Shown: positions 7,997-17,652, counted from the first letter of the stretch. The stretch is DNA of 64,000 nt from Burkholderia dolosa (GCF_902499135.1 NZ_CABVPR010000027.1:1-64000); one strand, 5' to 3'. A program made the numbers and translations. The notes: a model not told the origin generated them from the sequence alone.

Positions 7997-8812
7997 TCAC
8001 TGCGGATCGAGGCGCAGGCGAGCGATGTACGGCAGATGATCGGACAGCCACGCGGTTTCGCCGGACGGCGCCTGCCACTCGAGCGGCGTCAGCCCGCGCA
8101 CGAACATCTTGTCGAGCGCGAGCGCCGGCGAGAACGCGGGAAACGTGCGGCCGGACTCGCCGAGCAGCGTCGCGACCTCGGACAGCCCGATTTCGGCGAA
8201 CAGCGCGACCGAATCGTTGCGCCAGTCGTTGAAGTCGCCGGCGAGCACGAGCGGGCCGTCGCTCGCGTTGCGCTCGATCCAGTGTGCGATCCAGTTCATC
8301 TGGCGCAGCCGCGCGGCGCGCGTGAGCGCGAGATGGGCGCACAGCAGCGTGACCGGCCGCGCGCCGGCGAGCGTCGCGCGTGCGACGAGCAGCCCGCGCC
8401 GCTCGAAACGGTGCGCGGAGATGTCCCAGCGGCCGCCGAGGTCGAGCGGGTGCGGCGACAGGATCGCGTTGCCGTGTCGCCACGACGGCTTGAACACGTT
8501 CGGCCCGAGCGCGATCTGCCAGTCGAGCGCGCGCGCGATTTCGGTCGCCTGGCAGTGCCAGACGTCGTCGTACGCGTCGTCCATCGGTGCGCCGAAGCCC
8601 GGTGCGAGCACGGGACGCGGCATCCGGCGCGCCATCGCTTCCTGCAGAAAATACACGTCCGCGTGCGTCGACTGCATCCAGTTGCGCATCGCGTTCCACG
8701 CGGTGAAGCCGAGCGGCGAGCGGCCCTTGTGCAGGTTCCAGCTGACCGCCGTGATCTCGTCGGGCGCGGCCTGCGGTTCGGCGAACGGCAAAGACAATGC
8801 GTCGGCGGACAT
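7997..8812 (-). CDS. Endonuclease/exonuclease/phosphatase (EEP) family protein
   Basis: 271 residues from the ATG at 8812 (MSADALSLPFAEP), with GAAGGA upstream. EEP-fold motifs are in order: ITAVSWNLHKG (metal-binding Asn, residues about 20-30), VYFLQEAM (catalytic Glu), LLCAHLALT (His), LVLAGDFNDW (Asp/Asn pair) and the final WLSDHLPYIARL (Asp-His). All catalytic positions are present, so it should be an active Mg-dependent phosphodiesterase or phosphatase. The substrate (nucleic acid, lipid or sugar phosphate) is not evident. No signal peptide. It starts 5 bp after the stop of the secreted-protein gene, and the two form an operon. Confidence 0.85.
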   Translation of the reverse strand: MSADALSLPFAEPQAAPDEITAVSWNLHKGRSPLGFTAWNAMRNWMQSTHADVYFLQEAMARRMPRPVLAPGFGAPMDDAYDDVWHCQATEIARALDWQIALGPNVFKPSWRHGNAILSPHPLDLGGRWDISAHRFERRGLLVARATLAGARPVTLLCAHLALTRAARLRQMNWIAHWIERNASDGPLVLAGDFNDWRNDSVALFAEIGLSEVATLLGESGRTFPAFSPALALDKMFVRGLTPLEWQAPSGETAWLSDHLPYIARLRLDPQ

Positions 8813-8817
8813 GGCGC

Positions 8818-9306
8818 TCAGTCCTTCGCGACGTGCGCACGCACGCGGTACACGAGGTGCGGATGCTGTTCGACGAGCGTCCAGTCGGTCCACGCATCGC
8901 TGCCGACCGCCAGCCCCGGATGGCTCGCGACGATCTGCCGCGGCGACGCGGGCACGCACGGATCGCTGCGCGTCGCGCCTTCGTCGTCGAGCGTTTCCTG
9001 CACGTCGAGCGCGAGCGTGACGGTGTTCGCGTTTTCGTCGACCGACAGCGGCGCGACCGTGATCGAGCGCGAACGCTCGGTCGGCACGACGCGGGCGGCA
9101 TTGCCGCAGCCGACCGGCACGGCGGACGGATAGCGGTGAGTATCGGTGCGCGTCTGGCCCACGGTCGTGCGCTGCTGGAATGTGTCGATCGTCTGCGCGT
9201 CGCGCACGACCTGGATTTCCCACGCGACGACGGCCGGTGCAGGGCTCTGCGCATGGGCGGCGAGCGCGGCGCTCGCGAGCAGGACGGCCAGGCCGTGTTT
9301 CAGCAT
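8818..9306 (-). CDS. Secreted protein of unknown function
   Basis: 162 residues. MLKHGLAVLLASAALAAHAQ is a clear Sec signal peptide with cleavage expected after AHA, so it is probably periplasmic. The mature part has two cysteines and no motif I recognise. GGAGAAG lies before the ATG. It is the first gene of a two-gene unit with the EEP-family hydrolase (5-bp spacing), yet one product is exported and the other cytoplasmic, so a shared function is not obvious. Confidence 0.7.
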   Translation of the reverse strand: MLKHGLAVLLASAALAAHAQSPAPAVVAWEIQVVRDAQTIDTFQQRTTVGQTRTDTHRYPSAVPVGCGNAARVVPTERSRSITVAPLSVDENANTVTLALDVQETLDDEGATRSDPCVPASPRQIVASHPGLAVGSDAWTDWTLVEQHPHLVYRVRAHVAKD

Positions 9307-9453
9307 GAAACTTCTCCGAAAAGCGCGAGGTAGCGGAAAACGGACGCCTATCTTACGCCCGGTCGTTTTCGACGGTGCCGCGACCGGACGCGCGGCGACG
9401 CGTGCGTCGCACGATCCGGTCCTGCCCGAAAGGTAGGTGCGCGCCACGCGTTT

Positions 9454-10173
9454 TCAAGCAAAAAAGCGCGCGAACTCGGCGACCGGCGCGCGTTCGGTGA
9501 CGAGGCGGTTCTCGATCGCGTCCGGGTCCGCATGGCCGAGCGACATTCCGCACACGAGCTGCTCGTTGGCCGGAATGCCGAGATGTTCGGCGATGATCCG
9601 ATGAAACGGCACGAACGCGGCCTGCGGGCACGTATCGAGCCCGCGGGCGCGCGCGGCCGTCATCACGCCCTGCAGGAACATCCCGCAGTCGAGCCATGCG
9701 CCGTACGTCATCACGCGGTCGAGCGTGAAGAACAGCGCGACCGGCGCATCGAAGAAGCGGAAGTTGCGCGCATGCTGCGCGTGCATGCGCGCCTTCTCGC
9801 CGCGACCGATCTTCAACAGCCCGTACAGATCCCAGCCGACCTTGCGGCGCCGGTCGATGTACGGCGACACCCATTCGCGCGGATAGTAGTCGTACTCGGG
9901 CACGTACTTCTCGTCGCGCGCCGGATCGTCGTACGCGGCGGTCAGCGCGGCGGCGAGCGCATCGCGCGTCGCGCCGGTCGCGACGTATACGTGCCAGGGC
10001 TGGATGTTGGTGCCGGACGGCGCGCGGCTCGCGGCTTCGAGGATCGCCTCGAGCGTCGCGCGCGGCACGGGCGTCGGCAGGAACGCGCGCACCGAGCGTC
10101 GCGACGTGAGCGCGGCGTCGACGGCGCGGATCGCGTCGGCATCGACGCGCGCGGAAGCGGCGGGGATGGACAT
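9454..10173 (-). CDS. Nitroreductase-family flavoprotein
   Basis: 239 residues. FMN-binding signatures of the nitroreductase fold: RRSVRAFLPTPVP near residue 27, then ASRAPSGTNIQPWHVYV; the late ARARGLDTCPQAAF segment is typical of the BluB/NfnB-like superfamily. It is predicted to be an NAD(P)H-dependent FMN oxidoreductase acting on nitroaromatics, quinones or similar acceptors; the natural substrate is unknown. Two ATGs compete: 10179 (GAAGG too close) and 10173 (GAAGG seven bases before it), so I prefer 10173. It is divergent from the AAA ATPase gene across a 249-bp gap. Confidence 0.88.
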   Translation of the reverse strand: MSIPAASARVDADAIRAVDAALTSRRSVRAFLPTPVPRATLEAILEAASRAPSGTNIQPWHVYVATGATRDALAAALTAAYDDPARDEKYVPEYDYYPREWVSPYIDRRRKVGWDLYGLLKIGRGEKARMHAQHARNFRFFDAPVALFFTLDRVMTYGAWLDCGMFLQGVMTAARARGLDTCPQAAFVPFHRIIAEHLGIPANEQLVCGMSLGHADPDAIENRLVTERAPVAEFARFFA

Positions 10174-10331
10174 CGGCATACCTTCGGGACGGGGACCGGC
10201 GGACGCCCGCGCGGTGCATGCCGGTATCGGCGAGGCCCGCACGGCGGCGATTGAACTGCCGATGATACGCCGCGCCGCGCGCGCGTGCAGCGAGCGCACG
10301 CTGTTAGCAGCAGCCCCGCGCGGCTGCTTGC

Positions 10332-10359
10332 TTGCGCGTCGATGCAGGCTCGCTACACT
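10332..10359 (+). promoter_or_regulatory. Candidate sigma-70 promoter for the AAA ATPase gene
   Basis: TTGCGC (10332-10337), 16 bp, TACACT (10354-10359), about 64 bp before the ATG at 10423. The match is moderate. Confidence 0.35.
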
Positions 10360-10422
10360 GAAATCGTAAGGGTCTGACGGTTGTATGGACGGTGTGACGG
10401 CAAAGCGGTAAGCGAGGTTCGC

Positions 10423-11400
10423 ATGACGACGGCAATGGTGAAACAGGAACTGGCAGTGGCATCGTTCAGCACGGTGTACGACCTCGAGCAGGTCGAGACC
10501 GCGCTGAACGACTTGAACGAGAGCGCGAGCGACGCACTGCGCGCAACCTACGAGCGAATGCTCAAGACCGGCAATCTGCGCTTTTGCGTGAAGCCGAACC
10601 GGATGCCGTCGTTCGACGCGCTCGGCGACGCGCTGCCCAACTTCGGCGAGCCGCTCGGCGACGTGCGCAAGCAGGTCGCGCTGTGTCTCGAAACGGACGA
10701 CCGTCTCGAACTGATGCCGATCCTGCTGCTCGGGCCGCCGGGAATCGGCAAGACGCATTTCGCGAAGGCGCTCGCGCAGCTGCTCGGCACCGCGTATCAC
10801 TACGTGCCGATGAGCTCGCTGACGGCCGGCTGGATCCTGTCGGGCGCGTCGTCGCAATGGAAGAACGCGAAGCCCGGCAAGGTGTTCGACGCGCTCGTCA
10901 ACGGCAGCTACGCGAACCCGGTGATCACGGTCGACGAGATCGACAAGGCCGGCAGCGATGCGCAATACGATCCGCTCGGCGCGTTGTATGCGCTGCTCGA
11001 GCACGACACCGCACGCGCGTTCGTCGACGAGTTCGCCGAAGTGCCGATCGATGCGGGCAACGTGATCTGGATCGCGACCGCGAACGACGCGCACGCGATT
11101 CCGGAGCCGCTGCTCAACCGGATGAACGTGTACGAGATCGCGCCGCCCGACGCGGCGGGCGCGCGCCGCATCGCGCAGACGATCTACGACGAGATCCGCT
11201 CGTCGCATGCGTGGGGACGGCGCTTCCCGGACACGCTCGGCGACGACGCGCTCGACGTGCTCGCGCAGACGCCGCCGCGCACGATGCGCCGCGCGCTGCT
11301 GCATGCGTTCGGTGCCGCGCGGCTCGACGGCCGCGACGCGATCGAGCCGCGCGACATCCGCACGGACGAGGGCGCGAAGCGCCGGCCGATCGGCTTCTGA
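10423..11400 (+). CDS. AAA ATPase resembling the Lon ATPase module, no protease domain
   Basis: 325 residues from the ATG at 10423, with GAGG six bases upstream. Walker A is GPPGIGKTH (about residue 105), Walker B VDEID, sensor 1 [18 protein letters not shown]. The block from Walker A to sensor 1 follows the order and spacing of the Lon ATPase domain (GxPGxGKT, DEIDK, the LLEHD/LLEVLD-like segment, IATAN, PLLNRM), but the protein ends about 80 residues later without the Ser-Lys protease domain, and the N-terminal 100 residues are not Lon-like. It is thus probably a protein remodelling ATPase of unknown client. Neighbours give no hint: a nitroreductase is divergent and a FAD oxidoreductase follows. 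Confidence 0.75.
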   Translation: MTTAMVKQELAVASFSTVYDLEQVETALNDLNESASDALRATYERMLKTGNLRFCVKPNRMPSFDALGDALPNFGEPLGDVRKQVALCLETDDRLELMPILLLGPPGIGKTHFAKALAQLLGTAYHYVPMSSLTAGWILSGASSQWKNAKPGKVFDALVNGSYANPVITVDEIDKAGSDAQYDPLGALYALLEHDTARAFVDEFAEVPIDAGNVIWIATANDAHAIPEPLLNRMNVYEIAPPDAAGARRIAQTIYDEIRSSHAWGRRFPDTLGDDALDVLAQTPPRTMRRALLHAFGAARLDGRDAIEPRDIRTDEGAKRRPIGF

Positions 11401-11489
11401 ACCGGCGGCGCGCGGCGTCGGGACGTTCGGCGCGCGCGCGAACCGGGACGTACAATCGAAGCGTCCCCGTCGATGCGCGAGCGGCGCGA

Positions 11490-12605
11490 ATGGTCATGGA
11501 GCAGATGGATTGTGTGGTGATCGGCGCGGGCGTCGTCGGTCTTGCCATTGCGCGCGAACTGGCCGCGCGCGGGCGCGAAACGCTGGTGCTCGAGGCCGCC
11601 GACGCGATCGGCACCGGCACGAGCTCGCGCAACAGCGAAGTGATCCACGCGGGGCTCTACTATCCGCGCGGCTCGCTGAAGGCGACGTCGTGCGTGCGCG
11701 GACGCGACCTGCTGTACGAATTCTGCGACACGCATCACGTGCCGCACCGGCGCATCGGCAAGCTGCTCGTCGCGACGAGCGCCGCGCAGGTCAAGCAGTT
11801 GAAGGCGATCGCCGCGCGCGCGGCCGAAAACGGCGTGCTCGACCTGCTGCCGCTCACGCGCAGCGAGGCGCAGACGCTCGAGCCCGCGCTCGAATGCGTG
11901 GAGGCGCTGTTCTCGCCGGCGACCGGGATCGTCGACAGCCATCAGCTGATGCTCGCGCTGCTCGGCGACGCACAGCGCGACGGCGCCGTGTGCGCGCTGA
12001 AATCCCCGGTCGAATCGATCGACGTGCTGCGCGGCGGGCGCTTCGTCGTACGCACCGGAGGCGATGCGCCGACCGAGATCGACGCCGCGTGCGTGATCAA
12101 CAGCGCCGGCCTCGGCGCGCAGGCGCTCGCGCGCCGCACGCGCGGCCTCGATCCGCGCTGGGTGCCGCCGCTCTATCTCGCGCGCGGCAACTATTTCGGC
12201 CTGTCCGGCCGCGCGCCGTTCTCGCATCTCGTCTATCCGATGCCGGACCGCGCAGGGCTCGGCGTCCACCTGACGCTCGACCTTGCCGGGCAGGCGCGCT
12301 TCGGCCCGGACGTCGAGTGGATCGATACGCTGCGCTACGACGTCGATCCGGCGCGCGCGAACGCGTTCTATGCGTCGATTCGCGCGTTCTGGCCGGCGCT
12401 GCCCGACGGCGCGCTGCAGCCCGCGTACGCCGGCATCCGGCCGAAGGTCGCGGGGCCCGGCGAGCCGCCTGCCGATTTCATCGTGCAGGGCGCCGCGCAG
12501 CACGGCGTGCGCGGGCTCGTGAACCTGTTCGGCATCGAGTCGCCCGGCCTGACCGCGGCGCTCGCACTCGCGCAGCGTGTCGCCGACATGGCGGCGTACG
12601 GCTGA
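11490..12605 (+). CDS. FAD-dependent oxidoreductase, LhgO/L-2-hydroxyglutarate-oxidase-like
   Basis: About 371 residues. The dinucleotide-binding fold opens at once ([19 protein letters not shown]), then [22 protein letters not shown], a hallmark of the L-2-hydroxyglutarate dehydrogenase/oxidase branch of the DAO superfamily; near the C-terminus [14 protein letters not shown] contacts FAD in relatives. The expected reaction is oxidation of an L-2-hydroxy acid to the 2-oxo acid with electrons passed to FAD. ATGs at 11490, 11496 and 11505 are all possible starts; the first has GAGCGG five bases before it. The exact substrate is inferred, not shown. Confidence 0.82.
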   Translation: MVMEQMDCVVIGAGVVGLAIARELAARGRETLVLEAADAIGTGTSSRNSEVIHAGLYYPRGSLKATSCVRGRDLLYEFCDTHHVPHRRIGKLLVATSAAQVKQLKAIAARAAENGVLDLLPLTRSEAQTLEPALECVEALFSPATGIVDSHQLMLALLGDAQRDGAVCALKSPVESIDVLRGGRFVVRTGGDAPTEIDAACVINSAGLGAQALARRTRGLDPRWVPPLYLARGNYFGLSGRAPFSHLVYPMPDRAGLGVHLTLDLAGQARFGPDVEWIDTLRYDVDPARANAFYASIRAFWPALPDGALQPAYAGIRPKVAGPGEPPADFIVQGAAQHGVRGLVNLFGIESPGLTAALALAQRVADMAAYG

Positions 12606-12754
12606 CGCGCGGCGGCCGACGCGCGATGCGTGTCGGCCGTGTGAAATTCCTTATCTCCGACATTTCGGCGCGCACGCTCGATGCGTTGCCGGTTATGCTG
12701 TCGATCGGCTGTCGCAGAACAGCTTTCAAGTCGATAACGTTGGAGCGAGTCCCC

Positions 12755-13066
12755 ATGAAAACATCCCGTCGGAGTTTCCTGATTTCGAGCGTCGGCGTCG
12801 TGTCCGCGCTGGCGCTGTCGCGTGAAGCGCTGGCCGATGCGCCGATGCTGTCGGAAACCGATCCGACCGCGGTAGCGCTCGGCTACAAGGCCGACGCCAC
12901 GAAGGTCGACAAGACGAAATATCCGAAGTACGCAGCGGGCCAGGACTGCGCGGGCTGCATGCTGTATCAGGGCAAGAAAGGTTCGGCATCGGGCCCGTGC
13001 GGCGCGTTCCCCGGCAAGCAGGTCGCGGCGAAGGGCTGGTGCAGCGCGTTCTCGAAGATGGGCTGA
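12755..13066 (+). CDS. High-potential iron-sulfur protein (HiPIP)
   Basis: 103 residues. A twin-arginine-type leader (SRRSFLISSVGVV, residues 4-16) ends near Ala27-Asp28. The mature protein of about 75 residues has the four cluster ligands C65, C68, C82 and C96 in the HiPIP pattern C-x2-C-x13-C-x13-C, with the usual Tyr44 and late aromatic residues. HiPIPs are periplasmic one-electron carriers with a [4Fe-4S]3+/2+ cluster, folded before Tat export. The partner in respiration is not encoded here. GGAG lies nine bases before the ATG, and a strong intrinsic terminator follows, so it is monocistronic. Confidence 0.93.
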   Translation: MKTSRRSFLISSVGVVSALALSREALADAPMLSETDPTAVALGYKADATKVDKTKYPKYAAGQDCAGCMLYQGKKGSASGPCGAFPGKQVAAKGWCSAFSKMG

Positions 13067-13141
13067 CGCGCGGCGCACGCCGATGCCAGCACGAGCACGC
13101 GCGAAAGGCATCGTGCAACGCCGCAATGTGGCGAAAACCGC

Positions 13142-13175
13142 AAACGCCCGCCATCGAACGATGGCGGGCGTTTTT
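13142..13175 (+). terminator. Intrinsic terminator of the HiPIP gene
   Basis: A perfect 14-bp stem (AAACGCCCGCCATC at 13142-13155 with GATGGCGGGCGTTT at 13160-13173), loop GAAC, followed by TTTTTA. It could act in both directions. Confidence 0.92.
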
Positions 13176-13284
13176 ATTGCTTGAAAACGGTTCCGCTGCT
13201 TTCTACACTCGCTCCACATTCCGCGCGCGGCGGCAGTCTGCGTCGCGCTGCCCGACAGCCGGTAATCACGAGGACGAGGCACGC

Positions 13285-14592
13285 ATGGCGACGATTGCGA
13301 ACTCAACGAAAACGGTCAAGCCCGAGCGTGCGCTGAACCGGCGCGCGGTAGTGGCGGCCGTGATCGGCAATGCGCTCGAGTGGTACGACTTCACGGTGTT
13401 CAGCTTCATGGTGGTCGTGATCGCCGAGCTGTTCTTTCCAACCTCCAGCGAATATTCGTCGCTGCTGCTGACCACCGCGACATTCGGCGTCGCGTTCTTC
13501 ATGCGCCCGATCGGCGGCATCGTGCTCGGCCTCTATGCGGATCGCGCGGGCCGCAAGGCCGCGCTGTCGCTCGTGATCCTGCTGATGACGGCCGGCATCT
13601 TCCTGCTCGCGGTCGCGCCGCCTTATGCGGCAATCGGGATCGGCGGCCCGCTGCTGATCGTGTTCGGCCGGCTGCTGCAGGGCTTCTCCGCGGGCGGCGA
13701 GTTCGGCAGCGCGACCGCGCTGCTGATCGAGGCCGCGCCGTTTTCGAAACGCGGCTTCTACGGCAGCTGGCAGATGTCGAGCCAGGCGGCCGCGCTGCTG
13801 ATCGGCGCGCTCGTCGGCGCGGCCGTCACGCGCGGGCTGTCGCACGACGCGCTGCGTGCGTGGGGCTGGCGCGTGCCGTTCATCATCGGGCTCGTGATCG
13901 GGCCGATCGGTTTCTACATCCGTCGTCATCTCGCCGATTCGGAAGCGTTCCTGCATGCGCAGCAGAGCGCGCGCCGCGCGACGCTCGGCGACGTGTTCGC
14001 GCATCACTCGCGCGAAGTGCTGTGCGGGCTCGGCTCGGTAATCGCGCTGACCGTCACGATCTACGTGCTGATCAGCTATCTGCCGACCTTCGCGGTGAAG
14101 CAGCTGAAGCTGTCGTACGCCGAATCGTTCTACGCGGTGATCGTCGGCAACCTGCTGCTGACCGTGCTGTCGCCGATCGCCGGCGCGTGGTCGGATCGGA
14201 TCGGCCGCAAGGGACTGTCGCTGTGGTCGCTCGTGCTGACGTTCGTGCTGATGTATCCGCTGTTCGCGTGGCTCGACGCGGCGCCGAGCATCGGGCGGCT
14301 GATCGCGGTGCAGGCCTTGCTGTCGGTGACGCTCGCCGGCTATTACGGGCCGTTCGGCGCGATGATCGCCGAACTGTTTCCGGCCAACGTGCGCTCGACC
14401 GGGCTGTCGATCGCGTACAACGTCGCGGTGATGCTGTTCGGCGGTTTCGGGCAGTTCATCGTCACGTGGCTGATCAAGGTCACCGGCACGCCGCTTGCGC
14501 CGACCTATTACGTGATGGCCGGACTCGCACTGTCGATCGTCGCGGTCGCATTCGTACCGGCGCGCAGCGCGGATCTCGACGCGCAGGGCTGA
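13285..14592 (+). CDS. MFS transporter, metabolite:H+ symporter (MHS) type
   Basis: 435 residues with about 12 membrane helices. Diagnostic MHS/citrate-proline family segments: VIGNALEWYDFTVF (residues about 29-42), the loop 2-3 motif ADRAGRKAAL, FGRLLQGFSAGGEFGSA (about 130-146), and SDRIGRKGLSL in the second half. These transporters bring in carboxylates or related compounds (citrate, alpha-ketoglutarate, proline/betaine, shikimate) with protons; the substrate here is not identifiable. It lies between the HiPIP terminator and the dpp operon and appears to be a single-gene unit. Confidence 0.88.
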   Translation: MATIANSTKTVKPERALNRRAVVAAVIGNALEWYDFTVFSFMVVVIAELFFPTSSEYSSLLLTTATFGVAFFMRPIGGIVLGLYADRAGRKAALSLVILLMTAGIFLLAVAPPYAAIGIGGPLLIVFGRLLQGFSAGGEFGSATALLIEAAPFSKRGFYGSWQMSSQAAALLIGALVGAAVTRGLSHDALRAWGWRVPFIIGLVIGPIGFYIRRHLADSEAFLHAQQSARRATLGDVFAHHSREVLCGLGSVIALTVTIYVLISYLPTFAVKQLKLSYAESFYAVIVGNLLLTVLSPIAGAWSDRIGRKGLSLWSLVLTFVLMYPLFAWLDAAPSIGRLIAVQALLSVTLAGYYGPFGAMIAELFPANVRSTGLSIAYNVAVMLFGGFGQFIVTWLIKVTGTPLAPTYYVMAGLALSIVAVAFVPARSADLDAQG

Positions 14593-14813
14593 CGCTGCCG
14601 CATCGTTTCGGAAAACGCAACGACGTGTGCGCGGATGCGGAATATCGCACGCCGTGCATTCGCATTCGTGCGCGGCACCCGATGTTTAGTGAGCGAAGGA
14701 AACACGCGCGGCATGCGCGCAGTCGCCGTTCGCGCGTGTTTCAGCGGTTTCCGTGCGCACGTTTCGTTCGCGAAAAAACCGGCGTGCGCGTCTAGAAGAG
14801 TTTTTTCTCCAGC

Positions 14814-14843
14814 TTGTTGCAGAAACGCTAGCTCAAGTAATAT
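14814..14843 (+). promoter_or_regulatory. Candidate sigma-70 promoter of the dpp operon
   Basis: TTGTTG (14814-14819), 18 bp, TAATAT (14838-14843) in an AT-richer stretch, about 55 bp before the dppA ATG. The rest of the 306-bp gap (14593-14898) shows no gene or strong repeat. Confidence 0.45.
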
Positions 14844-14898
14844 CCGCGTACGCCGGGCCCCTGCGGGACCGGTTCCGATCTGGAGACCTGGAGGAAAC

Positions 14899-16527
14899 AT
14901 GGAATACAACCGTCTGTTGCACACCCTGCGTGTTACCGCCATTGCAGGCGTGGCAGCGGCATCGCTCGGCGTCGCGGGCTCTGCATTCGCACAGATCCCG
15001 AACAAAACGCTCGTCTACTGCTCAGAAGGCAGCCCGGCGGGTTTCGATTCCGCGCAATTCACGACCGGTGTCGATTTCACCGCCGCGACCTTTACCGTCT
15101 ACAACCGCCTCGTCGAATTCGAGCGCGGCGGCACGAAGGTCGAACCGGGCCTCGCCGAGAAATGGGACGTGTCGTCCGACGGCAAGGTGTACACGTTCCA
15201 CCTGCGTCACGGCGTGAAGTTCCACACGACCGACTTCTTCAAGCCGACGCGCGAGTTCAACGCGGACGACGTCGTGTTCACGTTCGAGCGCATGCTCGAT
15301 CCGAACCAGCCGTTCCGCAAGGCGTATCCGGTGTCGTTCCCGTACTTCACCGACATGGGTCTCGACAAGCTGATCACGAAGGTCGAGAAGGTCGATCCGT
15401 ACACCGTGAAGTTCACGCTCGCCGAGCCGAACGCGCCGTTCATCCAGAACATGGCGATGGAATTCGCGTCGATCCTGTCGGCCGAATACGCGGACCAGCT
15501 GCTGAAGGCCGGCAAGGCCGCCGACATCAACCAGAAGCCGATCGGCACGGGCCCGTTCATCTTCCGCAGCTACACGAAGGACGCGACGATCCGTTTCGAC
15601 GGGAATCCTGACTACTGGAAGAAGGGCGCGGTGAAGCTGTCGAAGCTGATCTTCTCGATCACGCCGGATCCGGGCGTGCGCGTGCAGAAGATCAAGCGCA
15701 ACGAATGCCAGGTGATGAGCTATCCGCGTCCGGCGGACATCGCGACGCTGAAGGCCGATTCGAACATCGACATGCCGTCGCAGCCGGGCTTCAACCTCGG
15801 CTATCTCGCGTACAACGTCGAGCACAAGCCGGTCGACAAGCTCGAGGTGCGTCAGGCGCTCGACATGGCGATCAACAAGAAGGCGATTCTCGAATCCGTC
15901 TACCAGGGTGCGGGCCAGGCGGCGAACGCACCGATGCCGCCGACCCAATGGTCGTACGACAAGAACCTGAAGATGGCCGCGTACGACACCGCGAAGGCGA
16001 AGGCGCTGCTCGCGAAGGCCGGCTACCCGAACGGTTTCGAGATCACGCTGTGGGCGATGCCCGTGCAGCGTGCGTACAACCCGAACGCCCGCCTGATGGC
16101 CGAGATGATCCAGGCCGACTGGGCGAAGATCGGCGTGAAGGCGAAGATCGTCACGTACGAATGGGGCGAGTACATCAAGCGCGCGCACGGCGGCGAGCAG
16201 GACACGATGCTGATCGGCTGGACCGGCGACAACGGCGACCCGGACAACTGGCTCGGCACGCTGCTCGGCTGCGAGGCGATCAAGGGCAACAACTTCTCGC
16301 ACTGGTGCTACAAGCCGTTCGACGACCTGGTCCAGAAGGGCCGCACGACGACCGGCCAGGACGCGCGCACGAAGATCTACACGCAGGCGCAGCAGATCTT
16401 CGCGCAGCAGCTGCCGTTCTCGCCGATCGCGAACTCGACGGTCTACCAGCCGGTGCGCAAGAACGTGGTCGACATGCGCATCGAGCCGCTCGGCTATGCA
16501 CGCTTCGACGGTGTCGGCATGAAGTAA
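14899..16527 (+). CDS. dppA: Peptide ABC transporter periplasmic binding protein
   Basis: 542 residues, the usual size for DppA/OppA-type proteins. A Sec signal peptide ends ...GSAFAQ (about residue 31). The mature start KTLVYCSEGSPAGFDSAQ, the FNADDVVFTFERML block, IGTGPFIFRSY and the late NDNGDPDNWLG-like segment are typical of the dipeptide-binding (DppA) branch of SBP family 5. GGAGG is placed ideally before the ATG. It captures di- or short peptides in the periplasm for the DppBCDF complex encoded downstream. A strong stem-loop separates it from dppB, as often seen where binding protein must be made in excess. Confidence 0.93.
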   Translation: MEYNRLLHTLRVTAIAGVAAASLGVAGSAFAQIPNKTLVYCSEGSPAGFDSAQFTTGVDFTAATFTVYNRLVEFERGGTKVEPGLAEKWDVSSDGKVYTFHLRHGVKFHTTDFFKPTREFNADDVVFTFERMLDPNQPFRKAYPVSFPYFTDMGLDKLITKVEKVDPYTVKFTLAEPNAPFIQNMAMEFASILSAEYADQLLKAGKAADINQKPIGTGPFIFRSYTKDATIRFDGNPDYWKKGAVKLSKLIFSITPDPGVRVQKIKRNECQVMSYPRPADIATLKADSNIDMPSQPGFNLGYLAYNVEHKPVDKLEVRQALDMAINKKAILESVYQGAGQAANAPMPPTQWSYDKNLKMAAYDTAKAKALLAKAGYPNGFEITLWAMPVQRAYNPNARLMAEMIQADWAKIGVKAKIVTYEWGEYIKRAHGGEQDTMLIGWTGDNGDPDNWLGTLLGCEAIKGNNFSHWCYKPFDDLVQKGRTTTGQDARTKIYTQAQQIFAQQLPFSPIANSTVYQPVRKNVVDMRIEPLGYARFDGVGMK

Positions 16528-16567
16528 TACGGCCCGTGTAAGCTGTCGAGAAGACTAGCCAACTCAT

Positions 16568-16602
16568 CCGGCGGCGGGGGGCCACGAGCTCCCCGTCGCC
16601 GG
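16568..16602 (+). other. Intercistronic stem-loop between dppA and dppB
   Basis: CCGGCGGCGGGG (16568-16579) pairs with CCCCGTCGCCGG (16591-16602), 12 bp with one G-U, loop 11 nt, in the 110-bp dppA-dppB gap. No T-run follows. It probably protects the dppA 3' end or reduces read-through. Confidence 0.6.
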
Positions 16603-16637
16603 TCGCACATTTCCCACAAGAAAATACGAGACGCATC

Positions 16638-17648
16638 ATGCTCCGATTCGTGTTGCGCCGTGTGGGCATGGTGATCCCGACGTTCATCGGCATCACCATC
16701 CTCGCGTTTGCGCTGATTCACCTGATACCGGGCGATCCCATCGAAGTGATGATGGGCGAGCGCGGTGTCGATCCCGCGATGCACGCGGAGGCAATGAAAC
16801 GCCTCGGGCTCGACCAGCCGCTGCCCGTGCAGTATCTGCATTACATCGGCCGCGCGCTGCACGGCGACCTCGGCGTGTCGATCATCACGAACACGAGCGT
16901 CGCCGGCGAATTCTTCGCGCGCTTTCCGGCCACCGTCGAGCTGTCGCTGTGCGCGCTCGTGTTCGCGCTCGTCGTCGGGCTGCCGGCCGGCGTGATCGCC
17001 GCGCTGCGCCGCGGCTCCGTGATCGATCACGGCGTGATGGGCACCGCGCTGACCGGCTATTCGATGCCGATCTTCTGGTGGGGGCTGATCCTCATCATGG
17101 TGTTTTCGTCGTATCTCGGCTGGACGCCCGTGTCGGGGCGCATCGCGGTCGAGTACGACTTCCCGCATCCGACCGGCTTCATGCTGATCGACGCGCTGCT
17201 CGCGCCGGACGAAGGCTCGTTCAAATCGGCGGTGAGCCACCTGATCCTGCCCGCGATCGTGCTCGGCACGATTCCGCTCGCGGTGATCGCGCGGATGACG
17301 CGCTCGTCGATGCTCGAAGTGCTGCGCGAGGACTACATCCGCACCGCGCGCGCAAAGGGGCTGTCGCCGGTGCGCGTCGTGGTCGTGCATGCGCTGCGCA
17401 ACGCGCTGATTCCGGTCGTCACCGTGATCGGCCTGCAGATCGGCACGCTGCTTGCTGGCGCCGTGCTGACCGAGACGCTCTTTTCGTGGCCCGGCGTCGG
17501 CAAGTGGCTGATCGATGCGATCGGCCGCCGTGACTATCCGGTCGTCCAGGGCGGCATCCTGCTGATCGCGACGCTCGTGATCGTCGTGAACCTGGTCGTC
17601 GACCTGCTGTACGGCGTGCTGAATCCACGCATCCGCCATACGAGGTAA
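16638..17648 (+). CDS. dppB: Dipeptide ABC transporter permease
   Basis: 336 residues, six predicted membrane helices. The N-terminus MLRFVLRRVGMVIPTFIGITI is standard for DppB/OppB, and the cytoplasmic EAA loop reads EDYIRTARAKGLSPVRVVVVHALRN-like (about residue 232), which docks on the ATPase subunits. It pairs with dppC, whose start lies 4 bp after this stop. Part of the dppABCDF operon. Confidence 0.94.
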   Translation: MLRFVLRRVGMVIPTFIGITILAFALIHLIPGDPIEVMMGERGVDPAMHAEAMKRLGLDQPLPVQYLHYIGRALHGDLGVSIITNTSVAGEFFARFPATVELSLCALVFALVVGLPAGVIAALRRGSVIDHGVMGTALTGYSMPIFWWGLILIMVFSSYLGWTPVSGRIAVEYDFPHPTGFMLIDALLAPDEGSFKSAVSHLILPAIVLGTIPLAVIARMTRSSMLEVLREDYIRTARAKGLSPVRVVVVHALRNALIPVVTVIGLQIGTLLAGAVLTETLFSWPGVGKWLIDAIGRRDYPVVQGGILLIATLVIVVNLVVDLLYGVLNPRIRHTR

Positions 17649-17652
17649 TTCC

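Noticed and set aside
10584-11489. Upstream extension of the FAD oxidoreductase frame
   Set aside because: It overlaps the AAA ATPase gene in another frame and its translation is Arg-rich noise; the FAD motif begins right after 11505.
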